From Rugosimonospora acidiphila (lineage in GTDB: Bacteria > Actinomycetota > Actinomycetes > Mycobacteriales > Micromonosporaceae), in the NCBI RefSeq assembly GCF_039543385.1, contig NZ_BAABJQ010000017.1, positions 62,001 through 126,000 on the forward strand: a stretch of DNA of 64,000 nucleotides, given 5' to 3'. A program made the translations under genes and the position numbers. This document shows positions 17,385 through 26,802 of the stretch, piece by piece (the first letter of the stretch is position 1; each line of letters opens with the position of its first letter). The notes below the pieces were generated by a model. The model had not been told where the DNA came from. It ran no database searches and saw only the letters and a list, made by a program, of their open reading frames with translations.

Positions 17385-18056
17385 GTGGACCTCGAACTGC
17401 GGGGCAAGGTCGCCGTGGTCACCGGCGCGGGTAAGGGCATCGGTTCGGCCACCGCGGCGGCGTTGCTGGACGAGGGCGCGCACGTGGTGGCGACCAGCCG
17501 CACGAGCACCCCCGAACTCGACGCCCTGGCCGCGCGTGGCGCCACCGTGGTGCTGGCCGACATCACCGACGCGGGCACCCCGCAGCGGCTCGTCGACGCC
17601 GCGCTCTCGACGTACGGGCGCCTGGATGTGCTGGTCAACAACGTCGGCGCCGGCAGTCCCCGGCCCGGCTTCCTCGACGTCGACGACGCCGAGTGGGCGC
17701 GCGTGTTCGACGTGACGTTCTTCAGCGCCGTACGCACGAGCCGGGTGGCCCTGCCCGCCCTGCTGGAGGAGTTCGCGCCGCGCGGCGTGCGGGTCAACGC
17801 CGTCTCGCCCGGCCCGGTGCGGACCCCGTTCTGGACCGGACCGGACGGCTTCGCGCACGCCGTCGCCGCCGGCGCGGGTGTCACCCCGCAACAGGCGCTC
17901 GACGAGGTGGTGCCGCAGAGCATGGCGATCAGCACCGGCCGGATCACCGAGCCCGGCGAGGTCGCCGACCTGGTGCTGTTCCTCGCCTCCGCTCGCTCCG
18001 CAAACACCACCGGCGCCGAGTTTCTCATCGACGGCGGCCAGGTCAAGACGGTCTGA
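17385..18056 (+). CDS. SDR-family protein with the catalytic segment deleted
   Basis: 223 residues from GTG 17385 (AGGAG upstream). Begins as a normal SDR: TGAGKGIG cofactor motif, ADITDAG, NNVGAGSP. After TSRVALPALLEEF it jumps directly to APRGVRVNAVSPGPVRTPFW, which in relatives lies about 40 residues further on. The strand carrying the catalytic Ser and the whole YxxxK helix are missing, with the frame intact. The end (LVLFLASARSANTTGAEFLIDGGQ) is normal. It cannot work as a classical dehydrogenase; it may be an inactive remnant or a cofactor-binding protein. The length is short for the family (usually 250-265). Confidence 0.8.
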   Translation: MDLELRGKVAVVTGAGKGIGSATAAALLDEGAHVVATSRTSTPELDALAARGATVVLADITDAGTPQRLVDAALSTYGRLDVLVNNVGAGSPRPGFLDVDDAEWARVFDVTFFSAVRTSRVALPALLEEFAPRGVRVNAVSPGPVRTPFWTGPDGFAHAVAAGAGVTPQQALDEVVPQSMAISTGRITEPGEVADLVLFLASARSANTTGAEFLIDGGQVKTV

Positions 18057-18069
18057 CCACACCTACCCG

Positions 18070-18099
18070 CCGCCCGGCCGGGGCGACCCGGCCGGGCGG
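18070..18099. terminator. Bidirectional terminator hairpin
   Basis: CCGCCCGGCCGGG (18070-18082) and CCCGGCCGGGCGG (18087-18099) form a perfect 13-bp stem with a four-base loop between the convergent SDR and DHFR-like genes. Confidence 0.7.
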
Positions 18100-18104
18100 C
18101 CCGC

Positions 18105-18680
18105 TCACCGCACGACGCGGTACCCGAGGTGGGTGGCGGCCGGGGTCACCAGCGCCCGCGTGCGCTCGAGCGTGATCGACGGATCGAGCGTGCCGAACAA
18201 CGGCGTGCCGCCACCCAGCAGGACCGGGATCACGTGGACGCGGATCTCGTCGACCAGGCCGAGCGGCAGTGCCTGCTGCATGACGGTCGCGCCGTGCAGG
18301 CCGACCACCTTGTCGCCCGCGGCGTTCTTGGCCTGTTCGATGGCGCTGACCACGCCGCCGGTGACGAACGTGTACACGGGTGGGTGCGACCCGGCCGGTG
18401 GGTTGTGGGTGACCACGAAGCAGGCAGTGTCGCCGAGTGGGCCGCCGTCGCCCCAACCGCCGCCGCCCTCGTTCTTGTCGAACGACCTGCGGCCCATCAC
18501 GATCGCGCCGACACCGTCGACCATCTCCCGCAGGATGGCCCGATCCTCGTCGGTCGCCGCGCCGAACATTCAGTCGTGCAGCATCCGGGCACCGTCGCCG
18601 AACGGGTTCTCGCGGCTGTCACGCGGGCCGGTGACGTACCCGTCGAGCGACATCGACATGTCACAGATCACGAGGGCCAT
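18105..18680 (-). pseudogene. RibD-C/dihydrofolate-reductase-like protein with an in-frame TGA
   Basis: Translation from ATG 18680 gives VICDMSMSLDGYVTGP, the standard start of this family, and runs to LHD followed by TGA (18570-18572), then continues in the same frame with MFGAATDEDR to 18105. Relatives have Trp between LHD and MF, so TGA most simply derives from TGG by a single G-to-A change. Downstream motifs are intact (VMGRRSFD, GDTACFVVTH, VTGGVVSAIEQA, PVLLGGG, YRVVR). A restart at the ATG right after the TGA would give a 154-residue protein lacking the first strand. The family usually reduces small molecules with NADPH. Confidence 0.8.
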
Positions 18681-19039
18681 TGGTGGCTTCCCTTCTCCTC
18701 GGTCCCATGGGACCCGAAAGCGGCGGACCCTGCCGGAGGGGCCGCGACGAGCCGTCTCACCAACGCGTCGGACGGGCCGGTGGGTTTTCGACAGGTCGGG
18801 CGGAAAATCCGCTCGTGCGGGGATTGGAAAGCCACCTTGTCTGACCTGTTGCGTCGACATCTCTACGCGTTGAACACCAAGCGAACGGTAGTGGTTCGGG
18901 CTTTTGAATAGGATCACAGTTGCCCGCCCGATACCTCAACACCGTGCCCGCACGGACCGTGACGTGCTAATTTTCGCAGCTCAGGAACCAGGTCAGAAGG
19001 CACGGAAACGCGCCAAGCCGCAACGACGCGGCCGCGAGG
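18681..19039. other. 359-bp intergenic region with a 14-bp palindrome
   Basis: The perfect palindrome GGTCCCATGGGACC at 18701-18714 lies just upstream of the ribosome-binding site of the DHFR-like gene and may be an operator. The rest holds no gene I can support; it should contain the promoter of the DUF1996 gene. Confidence 0.4.
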
Positions 19040-20116
19040 GTGGGGATCGTGAGGGACGCTGCGGCAGCTCGCCGGGGAGTTTTCGCCCGGATGCTGGTGC
19101 TGGAGGTGCTACTGCTCGCGGTGGCCGCAGTGGTGGGACTCCACGGGCGGGTACAGGTCGTGTCGCCGGCGGCTGCCGACGCGGCGCTGCTGGGTCCGGA
19201 CTTCGTCGACATCGGGTCGGTACCGGACGGGCCGCCTGCCCCGGTGCCGGTCGCGGGCGCCGCCACCGGCACCTACACGTGGGACTGCGGCCGCAACGAG
19301 GAGGGTCACCGCAACACCGCGAACGTGGTGGTGGTGCCCGGCGTGCCGGGGCCGATCCATCACGTGCACGACTATGTCGGCAACACCTCCACCGATGTCA
19401 ACTCCACCATCGACAGCCTCGCCGCCGGCGGAACCACGTGCACGAACGGCGACAAGTCGACGTACTACTGGCCGGTGCTGCGGCTGATCCCGGACGACCA
19501 CACCCAGCACGAGGTCGCCGCACCGCTGCCCAGTGGCGGCGCGGTCACCGGTGGGGCCAACGGCGATCAGGTCGACCCGCACGCCGACGAGATCCAGGTG
19601 CCCGCCTCGGTCCGGCTCACCTACTACGGCAACCCGCGTACCCCGGTGGTGGCGATGCCGTACCTGCTGCGCGGCACGGTGGGCGACGCCACGGCGATCA
19701 CCGACGGCGGGGCCGATGCCGTGGCCACCTGGACCTGTTCGGACACGCCGCGCAAGCGCACCACGAAGTATCCGATCTGCGCCCCCGGCACGCAGGTGCT
19801 GCGGGTGTTCGACTTCCCGAGTTGCTGGGACGGCCGCCAGCTGGACAGCACCGACCACCGCGCGCAGTTGGTCTTTCCCACCGCGGGTGGCGGATGCCCG
19901 GTGGACACGTTCGCGGTGCCGCGCCTGCAGATCGTGCTCGCCTATAACCTGCCCTCCCGCGTCCGGTACCGGATCGACGCGTTCGACGGGCAGAACTTCA
20001 GCCCGCTCACCGACCACGCCTTCTTCGTCAACCTGATGCCTGATCAGGTGATGACGCGGATCGTGCGGTGCCTGAACACCGGCGAGGCGTGCGACGCCCG
20101 ACAGGCGCGGAGCTGA
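19040..20116 (+). CDS. Secreted/membrane-anchored DUF1996 protein
   Basis: 358 residues from GTG 19040 (GTG 19049 is an equally good start). A membrane helix or uncleaved signal at residues about 17-38 (ARMLVLEVLLLAVAAVVGL) is followed by the DUF1996 domain: HHVHDYVGN, then YYWPVLRL, an NPRTP turn, FDFPSCWDGRQLDS, GGGCP and a final pair of cysteines. In fungi and actinomycetes this extracellular domain is linked to cell-wall or lectin-like roles, but no activity is established. The conserved HxHDY and CWDG blocks are present. Convergent with a DUF4333 gene. Confidence 0.8.
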   Translation: MGIVRDAAAARRGVFARMLVLEVLLLAVAAVVGLHGRVQVVSPAAADAALLGPDFVDIGSVPDGPPAPVPVAGAATGTYTWDCGRNEEGHRNTANVVVVPGVPGPIHHVHDYVGNTSTDVNSTIDSLAAGGTTCTNGDKSTYYWPVLRLIPDDHTQHEVAAPLPSGGAVTGGANGDQVDPHADEIQVPASVRLTYYGNPRTPVVAMPYLLRGTVGDATAITDGGADAVATWTCSDTPRKRTTKYPICAPGTQVLRVFDFPSCWDGRQLDSTDHRAQLVFPTAGGGCPVDTFAVPRLQIVLAYNLPSRVRYRIDAFDGQNFSPLTDHAFFVNLMPDQVMTRIVRCLNTGEACDARQARS

Positions 20117-20165
20117 CGGGGCCGACGGCCGGCCATCCGCACGCGGGCTCCGAAAACGTGGTGAC

Positions 20166-20201
20166 GCTCCCGGTGGCCGCACCCCCACGGCCACCGGGAG
20201 C
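20166..20201. terminator. Bidirectional terminator hairpin
   Basis: GCTCCCGGTGGCC (20166-20178) pairs perfectly with GGCCACCGGGAGC (20189-20201). It lies between the convergent DUF1996 and DUF4333 genes. Confidence 0.8.
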
Positions 20202-20265
20202 GCCTTGCGGTCGCTGGGCCGGCGATCCCCCCCGGACCGCCGGCCGGCGACCTTTCCCGGCAAAG

Positions 20266-20958
20266 TCACCGCGGCAGGCCGACCTCGACCGCGCCGGCGC
20301 TGGACCGCACGGCGACAGTGACCGTCCGGGCCTGCCCGCCCACCGTCAGCGAGCACGCGAAGGTCGCGCCGACCCGGACCGGCGCATCGGGCGGGCACGT
20401 CACATTGGTGGCGTCGATCTGGTAGCTGTTGTGCAGCACGGTGCTCACCCCCGCCTGCAACGTGGTGGCGTCGAAGACCTTGGTCTGCGCGGAGCCGGGT
20501 CGGGCGAGGAACAGCCCCGCCGCCAGGGCGACCACCGCCAGCGCCGGTGCGGCGATCTTGATGGCCAGCGACGGCCGCCAGCGCCGTGGCGTGTCGGCCG
20601 GCCGGTCCGCCCGCCCCCACCCGGTCGGGCCGGCCGAGTGCCAGTCGGTCGGGCCCCACTCGGCCGGCGGGGCGGGTGTCCACTGTGGAGCAGGGCCGTC
20701 GGCCCACCCCGCCAGGGCCGGCTCCCACGTCGGGGTCGGGGCGGGATCCCATTGCAGGCCCGGGGCCGACGGCTGCCGCGAGCCCGACTGCGGCGCGGGG
20801 GCCGGCTGCGGCGCGGGGGCCGGCTGCGGCGCGGGGGCCGGCTGGGGCGCGGGGCCACCGATGGGTGCGGCGCCGTCCGGTCGGGTGGGTGTGCCCGCGG
20901 ACTGGGGCTGGCCCCATCCCTGGCCGTTGGTCATGGACGATGCGTGCGGGTTGGTCAT
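20266..20958 (-). CDS. Membrane-anchored DUF4333 protein with Pro/Ala/Gln-rich N-terminus
   Basis: 230 residues from the ATG at 20958 (GGAGG six bases upstream). The first 120 residues are low-complexity with four PAPQ-type repeats (18-bp DNA repeats at about 20788-20857) and a run of tryptophan-containing motifs. One membrane helix follows (AIKIAAPALAVVALAAGLFLA), then a small extracellular DUF4333 domain with two conserved cysteines (TCPP and FACSL) likely forming a disulphide. Function unknown; DUF4333 proteins are common envelope proteins in actinobacteria. It is downstream of the lipoprotein gene at 21035-21751, probably co-transcribed. Confidence 0.75.
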   Translation of the reverse strand: MTNPHASSMTNGQGWGQPQSAGTPTRPDGAAPIGGPAPQPAPAPQPAPAPQPAPAPQSGSRQPSAPGLQWDPAPTPTWEPALAGWADGPAPQWTPAPPAEWGPTDWHSAGPTGWGRADRPADTPRRWRPSLAIKIAAPALAVVALAAGLFLARPGSAQTKVFDATTLQAGVSTVLHNSYQIDATNVTCPPDAPVRVGATFACSLTVGGQARTVTVAVRSSAGAVEVGLPR

Positions 20959-21034
20959 TGTCGCCTCCGGGAGGTCTGTGGCAACGGGCCTGTGCGGCCC
21001 CTCGCGTCCGGTCGCTGGCTGGTGGGTCGGTCGG

Positions 21035-21751
21035 TCAGTGGCCGCTGCTGGACGGCAGCGGCACGACCTCGATGGAGTTCTTGGTCCGGGCACCCGAGGG
21101 CGTGATGGCGAACCACGTGCCGCCGACGCCCTGACCCTTGATGTCGCCGGGCTTCTGGTCCCCCGAGTAGTGGTAGACCGGCTGGCCGTCGATGGTGACC
21201 TGGCAGGTGCCGTCCGCGCGTTCCACGTACCCGACGAGCTGCGGGTCGACGCCGCTCGGGTAGATCTGGCCCGGGGACGCGATGAGCAGGGGCGGCCACG
21301 TCTTCGCGCAGTCGCCGGCGCAGTTGGACTTCGGCGGCGTGGCGCTGTCCTTGTCGAAGCGGTAGAGCGTCATTCCCTGACCGTCGGCGACGTAGACGCC
21401 GATCTCGTCGTTGTTGGTGCTGTCCAGTTGCACGATGTTGCTGCCCTTGCCGGTGTCCGGGCTGGGATGCAGGACGGTGTCGGGCGGGCCGCTGTAGACG
21501 CTCACCCGGCCCTGGGTCTTCGCCACGTTCGGCGACGGGGGCGCGGAGGGCTGCCCCGACTCCACGATGACCTCGGGAGCCTGTCCGTTGGTCGGGGCGG
21601 CGGACGCCGCTGACGGCGCGGCGGACGCCGCGGGCGGCGCGCCCGTGAGCGGGGCGGCGGCGGTGGCCGCGACGGTGCGGTCGCAGGCGGCGAGGGCCGC
21701 CAGGCTGGCGAGGCCGATCGCGGCGTACGCGATCCTGGTGCGCAGCTTCAT
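21035..21751 (-). CDS. Lipoprotein with PF03640 secreted repeats (SCO0930-like)
   Basis: 238 residues. Lipobox LASLAALAAC places the lipid-modified Cys at about residue 23; an Ala/Pro/Ser-rich tether follows. The rest holds the paired repeats of this family: GMTLYRFDKDS, then NCAGDCAKTWPPL with two cysteines, a second half QVTIDGQPVYHYSGD, and GTWFAITPSG. These lipoproteins are outer-surface beta-rich domains of unknown activity, sometimes linked to redox or heme processes. It is the first of three paralogues in 16 kb (see 31834 and 36112). Confidence 0.85.
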   Translation of the reverse strand: MKLRTRIAYAAIGLASLAALAACDRTVAATAAAPLTGAPPAASAAPSAASAAPTNGQAPEVIVESGQPSAPPSPNVAKTQGRVSVYSGPPDTVLHPSPDTGKGSNIVQLDSTNNDEIGVYVADGQGMTLYRFDKDSATPPKSNCAGDCAKTWPPLLIASPGQIYPSGVDPQLVGYVERADGTCQVTIDGQPVYHYSGDQKPGDIKGQGVGGTWFAITPSGARTKNSIEVVPLPSSSGH

Positions 21752-22023
21752 GTTGGGTCTACCTCATCGGGTTTCACGCCTGGGGCCAGCCGAATCGGCG
21801 ACCCGGTCCGGCATCCACACGGAACTGCCGGCGGATCGGTTCAGCGGAACCGGTCCGGCGTCACCGATCGAGGGGGCGCGTCGGCACCCGGCGGAATTTC
21901 CCTGAACCGTTCGGCGGTCGGCACCGTGTGGGTGGTGGCAACGGCGACGGGGAGCGCATCGCGACGGTTTGGTCGCGGTACCCCGCCGGATCTCCACACC
22001 ACTTCACCGAAAGCGAGTACGCC

Positions 22024-22317
22024 ATGCCCACCTACCACGTCAACAGCGACGACATCGACGAGTCGGCGAGCTGGCTCAAGCAGAACATGGACACTCTGCT
22101 TGACGGCATGAACCAGGCGAAGTCGAAGATCGACACCCTGATTCAGGGCGGCTACAACACCCCGCAGGCACAGGCGAAGTTCGGCCCGTACTTCGAGGAG
22201 TACAAGGGTAGCGTCGACCAGACCCTGCAGGGCATGGACGGCATCAGCCAGTACCTGCAGCAGGTCGGCACCGCCTTCGGCGACACCGACCAGCAGTTGG
22301 GTTCGAGCCTGTCCTGA
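22024..22317 (+). CDS. ESAT-6/WXG100-like small secreted protein
   Basis: 97 residues from the ATG at 22024. It is a two-helix protein of WXG100 length: helix 1 SASWLKQNMDTLLDGMNQAKSK, a turn at QGGYNTPQAQAKF in place of the usual W-x-G, and helix 2 EYKGSVDQTLQGMDGISQYLQQVG ending in a short polar tail. Lack of the exact WXG signature is noted, but length, helix pattern and the T7SS ATPase directly downstream support the assignment. It would be exported as a dimer through the T7SS. Confidence 0.82.
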   Translation: MPTYHVNSDDIDESASWLKQNMDTLLDGMNQAKSKIDTLIQGGYNTPQAQAKFGPYFEEYKGSVDQTLQGMDGISQYLQQVGTAFGDTDQQLGSSLS

Positions 22318-22329
22318 ACCAAGGGTGCC

Positions 22330-22366
22330 GGGGCCGCGGGGTGTTACGCCAGCACCGCGCGGCCCC
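22330..22366 (+). terminator. Hairpin between the ESAT-6-like gene and the T7SS ATPase gene
   Basis: GGGGCCGCGGGGTG (22330-22343) can pair with CACCGCGCGGCCCC (22353-22366) with one bulge, followed by CGCCTTTTG-like sequence. It probably lowers read-through, giving more substrate transcript than ATPase transcript. Confidence 0.55.
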
Positions 22367-22404
22367 GCCTTTGTGTCTGCCGACCGTCCAATCAGGAGAG
22401 TGCC

Positions 22405-25400
22405 ATGCGCTTCTTGCTTACCGTCGTGGATCAGTCCTCGGTGGTCACCGACTACCAGGTGGACGCCGCGCCCGACACCACCGTTCGCGAACTGGCCGAA
22501 TCCCTGGCCGCCCGCGGGCCGCAACCCGCCGACCGGCCGCCCACGCTGTTTGTCGCCGGTGCGCCGCTGGACACGCGGCTGACCCTCGCGGAGTCACCGC
22601 TGCGGCAGGGCGCGATGGTCAGCCTCGACCATCCCGTCGGCGCGGACGTCGGCCAGCCCCGGGGGTTGGTGGAGGTCCGCGTGGTCGGGGGCAGCGACGC
22701 CGGCGGTGTGTATCCGCTGGACATTGGCGAACACACCATCGGCGCGGCGAGCACCTGCTCGGTGCGGCTGTCCGATCCGACGCTGGCCGCGGTGGTGGCC
22801 CGGATCCGGGTCACTCCGGACGGCCGCGCTCACCTGGCGCCGGTCGCACCCGGGCTGCTGCTGGAGCGCGCCGCGCTGGACGGCGAGCAAGTCTGGGCGC
22901 CCGGCGCGCAGGTGGCCGCCGGCTCCTCGCTGCTGGAGCTGTGCGTCCCGCAGCGGGCCGAGGCCGCCCTGCAGGTCTCCGAGGACCGCACCGGCCTGGA
23001 CTACAACCGGCCACCCCGGCTGCTGCCGGCCGCCCGCACGACGGCCTTCAGCCTGCCCCGGCCGCCGGCCACGCCGGATCGCCGGCCGCTCGCGGTGATC
23101 GCCGCCCTGGCTCCGCTGGTGCTTTCCGGCGCCTCCTTCCTGATCACCCACAATCCCACCACTCTGTTGTTCGCTCTGCTGTCGCCGCTGGTGGTGATCG
23201 GCAACCAGATCAGCAGCAGGCGCCAGGGCAAGTCCTCGTACCGCCGGCGGACGGCGGAGTACGAACAGAAGAAGGCGGCCGTCGCCGAACAGGCGCGGCA
23301 GGCGCTGGTCGCCGAGCGGTTGGCCCGCCGGCGCAACTTCCCCGACCCGGCGACCGTGCTGCTCATCGCGGTGGGGCCGCAGCGCCGGCTGTGGGAGCGG
23401 CGCCGCAGCGACCCGGATTTCCTGGAGTTGCGCGTCGGCACCGCAGACCTGCCCTCCGAGGTCGTGCTGAGCGACCCGGCGCAGGACGAGAACCGGCGCG
23501 AGGTCCGCTGGCGGGCGCTGGACGTGCCGGCGACGGTGGCGGTACGCACCTATGGCGTGATCGGCGTCACCGGCGGCGGGGCCGCCCGCACCACCGCGCG
23601 GTGGTTGCTCGCCCAGGCGGCCGCCCTGCACAGCCCCGAGGACCTGCAGATCTACGTGCTGGCCGGGGTGGGTGACGAGCCCGGCTGGTCGTGGACGCGG
23701 TGGCTGCCCCACCTGGCCCCGCGCGACGGCCAGGACACCCTGGCGACCGTCGGCGCCGACACCCAGAGCCTGGCCCGGCGGGTCGCCGAACTGGTGACGC
23801 TGATCTCGGCGAGAGCCGCGGCCGGCGGCGGCCACGACGCGTTCCGGGATGTGCTGGTCGTCCTCGACGGTGCGCGCAAACTGCGTTCGCTGCCCGGGGT
23901 GACACAGATCCTGCGGGAGGGGCCGCCGGTCGGCGTGTTCGCGATCTGCCTGGACGCCGAGGAGAAGCTGCTGCCCGAGGAGTGCCAGGCGGTGATCGCA
24001 CAGCAGGCCGACGGCACGCTGCTGGTCACCCGAACCCGTACCGAGCCGGTGCCGGGGGTGCATCCGGACCTGGTGTCCGGGCAGTGGCTGCGCACCGTCG
24101 CCCGGACCCTGGCGCCACTGCGTGACACCGGCGGCGCCGACGACGGCGGAGCGCTGCCCGATGCCAGCCGGCTACTGGACGTGTTGGCGCTGGAGCCGCC
24201 GGAGCCGGACGCGGTCGCGGCCCGCTGGGCCGTCGGCGGGCGCACCACCGAGGCGGTGCTCGGTGTGTCCCTGGACGGACCGTTCGCCCTGGACCTGCGG
24301 CGGGACGGGCCGCACGCGCTGGTCGCCGGCACCACCGGCTCGGGCAAGTCGGAACTGCTGCAGACGCTGGTCGCCTCGCTCGCCGTGGCCAACCGGCCGG
24401 ACGCGATGACCTTCGTACTGGTCGACTACAAGGGCGGCAGCGCCTTCAAGGACTGCGTGCTGCTCCCGCACACCGTCGGCATGGTCACCGACCTGGACAC
24501 CCACCTGGTCAGCCGCGCGCTGACCTCGCTGTCGGCCGAGCTGCGCCGCCGGGAGCACCTCCTCGCCGAGGCCGGGGCGAAGGACATCGACGACTACGTG
24601 GACCTGTTGCGCCGGGAACCGACGCGTACCCAGCTGCCGCGGCTGCTGATCGTCATCGACGAGTTCGCCTCGATGGTCCGCGACCTGCCGGACTTCGTCA
24701 CCGGCCTGGTCAACATCGCCCAGCGGGGCCGGTCGCTGGGTATCCACCTGGTACTGGCGACCCAGCGCCCCGGTGGCGTGGTGTCTCCGGAGATCCGGGC
24801 CAACACCAACCTGCGCATCGCGCTTCGGGTCACCGACAGCAGCGAGAGCCAGGACGTGCTCAACGCGCCGGACGCGGCATCGATCTCGAAGTCGACGCCC
24901 GGTCGGGCGTACGTGCGCCTCGCGCAGTCGTCGCTGGTGCCCTTCCAAGCCGGTCGGGTGGGTGGGTTCCGCCCCGGGGCGCAGACCGCGGTGCGGCAGG
25001 CGCCCTGGATGGCGCCGCTGTCCTGGGTGGACATGGGGCGCCCGGTGCCGACCCGGCCGGCGGGGCAGGCGGGGCCGGAGCAGGAGCCGCTGACCGACCT
25101 CGCGGTACTGGTGCGGGCGATCCGCGGTGCCACGCGACAGTTGAGCATCGCGCCCCAGCACAGTCCGTGGCTGCCCGCGCTGCCCACGGCGCTGACCGCC
25201 GACGCCCTGCCCGCCCCGCGTACCGGCGACTACCACCTGCCCGCGGTGCCGTACGGGCTGGTCGACCTGCCGGCCCAGCAGCAACAGGTGCCGCTGGAAC
25301 TCGACCTGGCCACCCTGGGGCACCTGCACATCATCGGCTCCTCGCGCAGCGGCCGGTCGCAGACGCTGCGTACGCTGGCCGGGCTGCTGGCGCGGGCCCA

Positions 25401-26790
25401 CTCGTGCGCCGACGTGCACCTGTACGGCATCGACTGCGGCAACGGCGCCCTGCTGGCGCTGGGCGACCTGCCGCACTGCGGCGCGGTGGTGCAGCGCACC
25501 GAGGCCGAGCGCCTGGGCCGGCTGCTGTCCCGGCTGACCGCCGAGTTGGGGCGTCGGCAGCAGCTGCTCGCCTCGACCGGCTCGGCGAGCCTGGTGGAGT
25601 ACCGCTCGGGCGCGCCGGCCGAGCAGCGCCCGCCGCACATTCTGGTGCTGCTGGACCGCTACGAGGTCTTCGACAAGACCTTCGCCGACTACGACAACGG
25701 CAGCCTGATGACCGCGCTGCTGACCCTGCTGCGGGAGGGGGCCGGCGCGGGTATCCATCTGGTCCTGGCCGGCGACCGCGCCATGTTCTCCACCCGGGTG
25801 TCATCCTCCACAGAGGACAAACTGGTGCTGCGGCTGAGCGAGCGCGGCGACTACAGCATGGTCGGCATCAATTATCGCCAACTGCCCGAGGAGATCGAGT
25901 CGGGCCGGGCGTTCCGTGCCGTCGACAGCGCCGAGGCGCAGATCGCGCTGCTGGACGCCGACGCCTCCGGCCAGGGTCAGGCGCGGGTGCTCGCCGAGAT
26001 CGCCGAGACCACCCGGCGGCGGGACCAGCGGATCGCCGCCGCGGCTCGCCCATTGCGCATCGACGTGCTCCCCGACGAGCTGACCCCGGCCGAGGCCAGG
26101 GCGGTGGCGACGCCCGCCGGTCCACTGTGGACGATGCTCGGCGTCGGCGGCGACGAACTGCGCGGAGTCGGGCCCGACCTGGCCACCATTCCCAGCTTCA
26201 TCGTCGCCGGTGCGCCCCGCACCGGGCGCAGCACCGTGCTGATGACGATGGTCGCCTGGCTGATCGGCAACGGTACGCCGGTGTTCATCGCGGCCCCACG
26301 CCGTTCACCGCTGCGGGAACTGGCCGGAGTGCCCGGGGTGCTGGACGTCGTCACCAGCGACGACCAGCTGACCACCGAGCGGCTGTCCGCCGCGCTCGGC
26401 CAGGTGACCGGCCCCGCGGTGGTCGTGCTGGACGACGCCGACCTGCTGCTCAAATGCGACGCGGGCAGCGACCTGGGTCAGATCGCCACCGCCGGCGCGG
26501 AGCACGGGCGGGCGCTGATCCTGGCCGGCACCATCGATGGGCTGTCCGGTGGATTCGGCGGCTGGCACGTGGACGCCCGCCGCAACCGGCAGGGTGCGCT
26601 GCTGGCCCCGCAGGGCCTGGGCGACGGGGAGATCCTGGGCGCCAAGCTGACCCGTGGCCAGCTCGGCGCCGGACGTCCGGGCCGGGTACTCGCCCACTTC
26701 GGCGACGGCCAGGTGCGGATGGTGCAGGTGCCCCGCACGGACGCGGAGGCGGTCCGGGTGGCGCCGGCGAAGGCTCCGGTCGCCGCCTGA
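22405..26790 (+). CDS. T7SS ATPase with N-terminal FHA domain (EccC/EssC-like FtsK-SpoIIIE protein)
   Basis: 1461 residues. Domain order: N-terminal ubiquitin-like beta region (1-80), FHA-like domain (about 106-180, GEHTIGAASTCSVRLSDPTL), paired membrane helices (about 229-268), then three FtsK/SpoIIIE ATPase modules. Module 1 has an intact Walker A GTTGSGKS at 642-649 and Walker B LLIVIDEF. Modules 2 (GSSRSGRS at 978-985) and 3 (GAPRTGRS at 1269-1276) have Arg in place of the Walker Lys, so only the first is likely to hydrolyse ATP. The plan is closer to firmicute EssC than to mycobacterial EccCa/b. It drives export of WXG100-type substrates. No EccB, EccD, EccE or mycosin is adjacent. Confidence 0.9.
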   Translation: MRFLLTVVDQSSVVTDYQVDAAPDTTVRELAESLAARGPQPADRPPTLFVAGAPLDTRLTLAESPLRQGAMVSLDHPVGADVGQPRGLVEVRVVGGSDAGGVYPLDIGEHTIGAASTCSVRLSDPTLAAVVARIRVTPDGRAHLAPVAPGLLLERAALDGEQVWAPGAQVAAGSSLLELCVPQRAEAALQVSEDRTGLDYNRPPRLLPAARTTAFSLPRPPATPDRRPLAVIAALAPLVLSGASFLITHNPTTLLFALLSPLVVIGNQISSRRQGKSSYRRRTAEYEQKKAAVAEQARQALVAERLARRRNFPDPATVLLIAVGPQRRLWERRRSDPDFLELRVGTADLPSEVVLSDPAQDENRREVRWRALDVPATVAVRTYGVIGVTGGGAARTTARWLLAQAAALHSPEDLQIYVLAGVGDEPGWSWTRWLPHLAPRDGQDTLATVGADTQSLARRVAELVTLISARAAAGGGHDAFRDVLVVLDGARKLRSLPGVTQILREGPPVGVFAICLDAEEKLLPEECQAVIAQQADGTLLVTRTRTEPVPGVHPDLVSGQWLRTVARTLAPLRDTGGADDGGALPDASRLLDVLALEPPEPDAVAARWAVGGRTTEAVLGVSLDGPFALDLRRDGPHALVAGTTGSGKSELLQTLVASLAVANRPDAMTFVLVDYKGGSAFKDCVLLPHTVGMVTDLDTHLVSRALTSLSAELRRREHLLAEAGAKDIDDYVDLLRREPTRTQLPRLLIVIDEFASMVRDLPDFVTGLVNIAQRGRSLGIHLVLATQRPGGVVSPEIRANTNLRIALRVTDSSESQDVLNAPDAASISKSTPGRAYVRLAQSSLVPFQAGRVGGFRPGAQTAVRQAPWMAPLSWVDMGRPVPTRPAGQAGPEQEPLTDLAVLVRAIRGATRQLSIAPQHSPWLPALPTALTADALPAPRTGDYHLPAVPYGLVDLPAQQQQVPLELDLATLGHLHIIGSSRSGRSQTLRTLAGLLARAHSCADVHLYGIDCGNGALLALGDLPHCGAVVQRTEAERLGRLLSRLTAELGRRQQLLASTGSASLVEYRSGAPAEQRPPHILVLLDRYEVFDKTFADYDNGSLMTALLTLLREGAGAGIHLVLAGDRAMFSTRVSSSTEDKLVLRLSERGDYSMVGINYRQLPEEIESGRAFRAVDSAEAQIALLDADASGQGQARVLAEIAETTRRRDQRIAAAARPLRIDVLPDELTPAEARAVATPAGPLWTMLGVGGDELRGVGPDLATIPSFIVAGAPRTGRSTVLMTMVAWLIGNGTPVFIAAPRRSPLRELAGVPGVLDVVTSDDQLTTERLSAALGQVTGPAVVVLDDADLLLKCDAGSDLGQIATAGAEHGRALILAGTIDGLSGGFGGWHVDARRNRQGALLAPQGLGDGEILGAKLTRGQLGAGRPGRVLAHFGDGQVRMVQVPRTDAEAVRVAPAKAPVAA

Positions 26791-26802
26791 AACACACACC
26801 CG

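Noticed and set aside
18570..18572. TGA as selenocysteine codon in the DHFR-like gene
   Set aside because: Relatives have Trp here, no selenocysteine-type hairpin was seen after the TGA, and the family has no selenoprotein form I know of.
20788..20857. 18-bp repeats considered as a minisatellite or CRISPR
   Set aside because: They encode PAPQ repeats in frame inside the DUF4333 protein.
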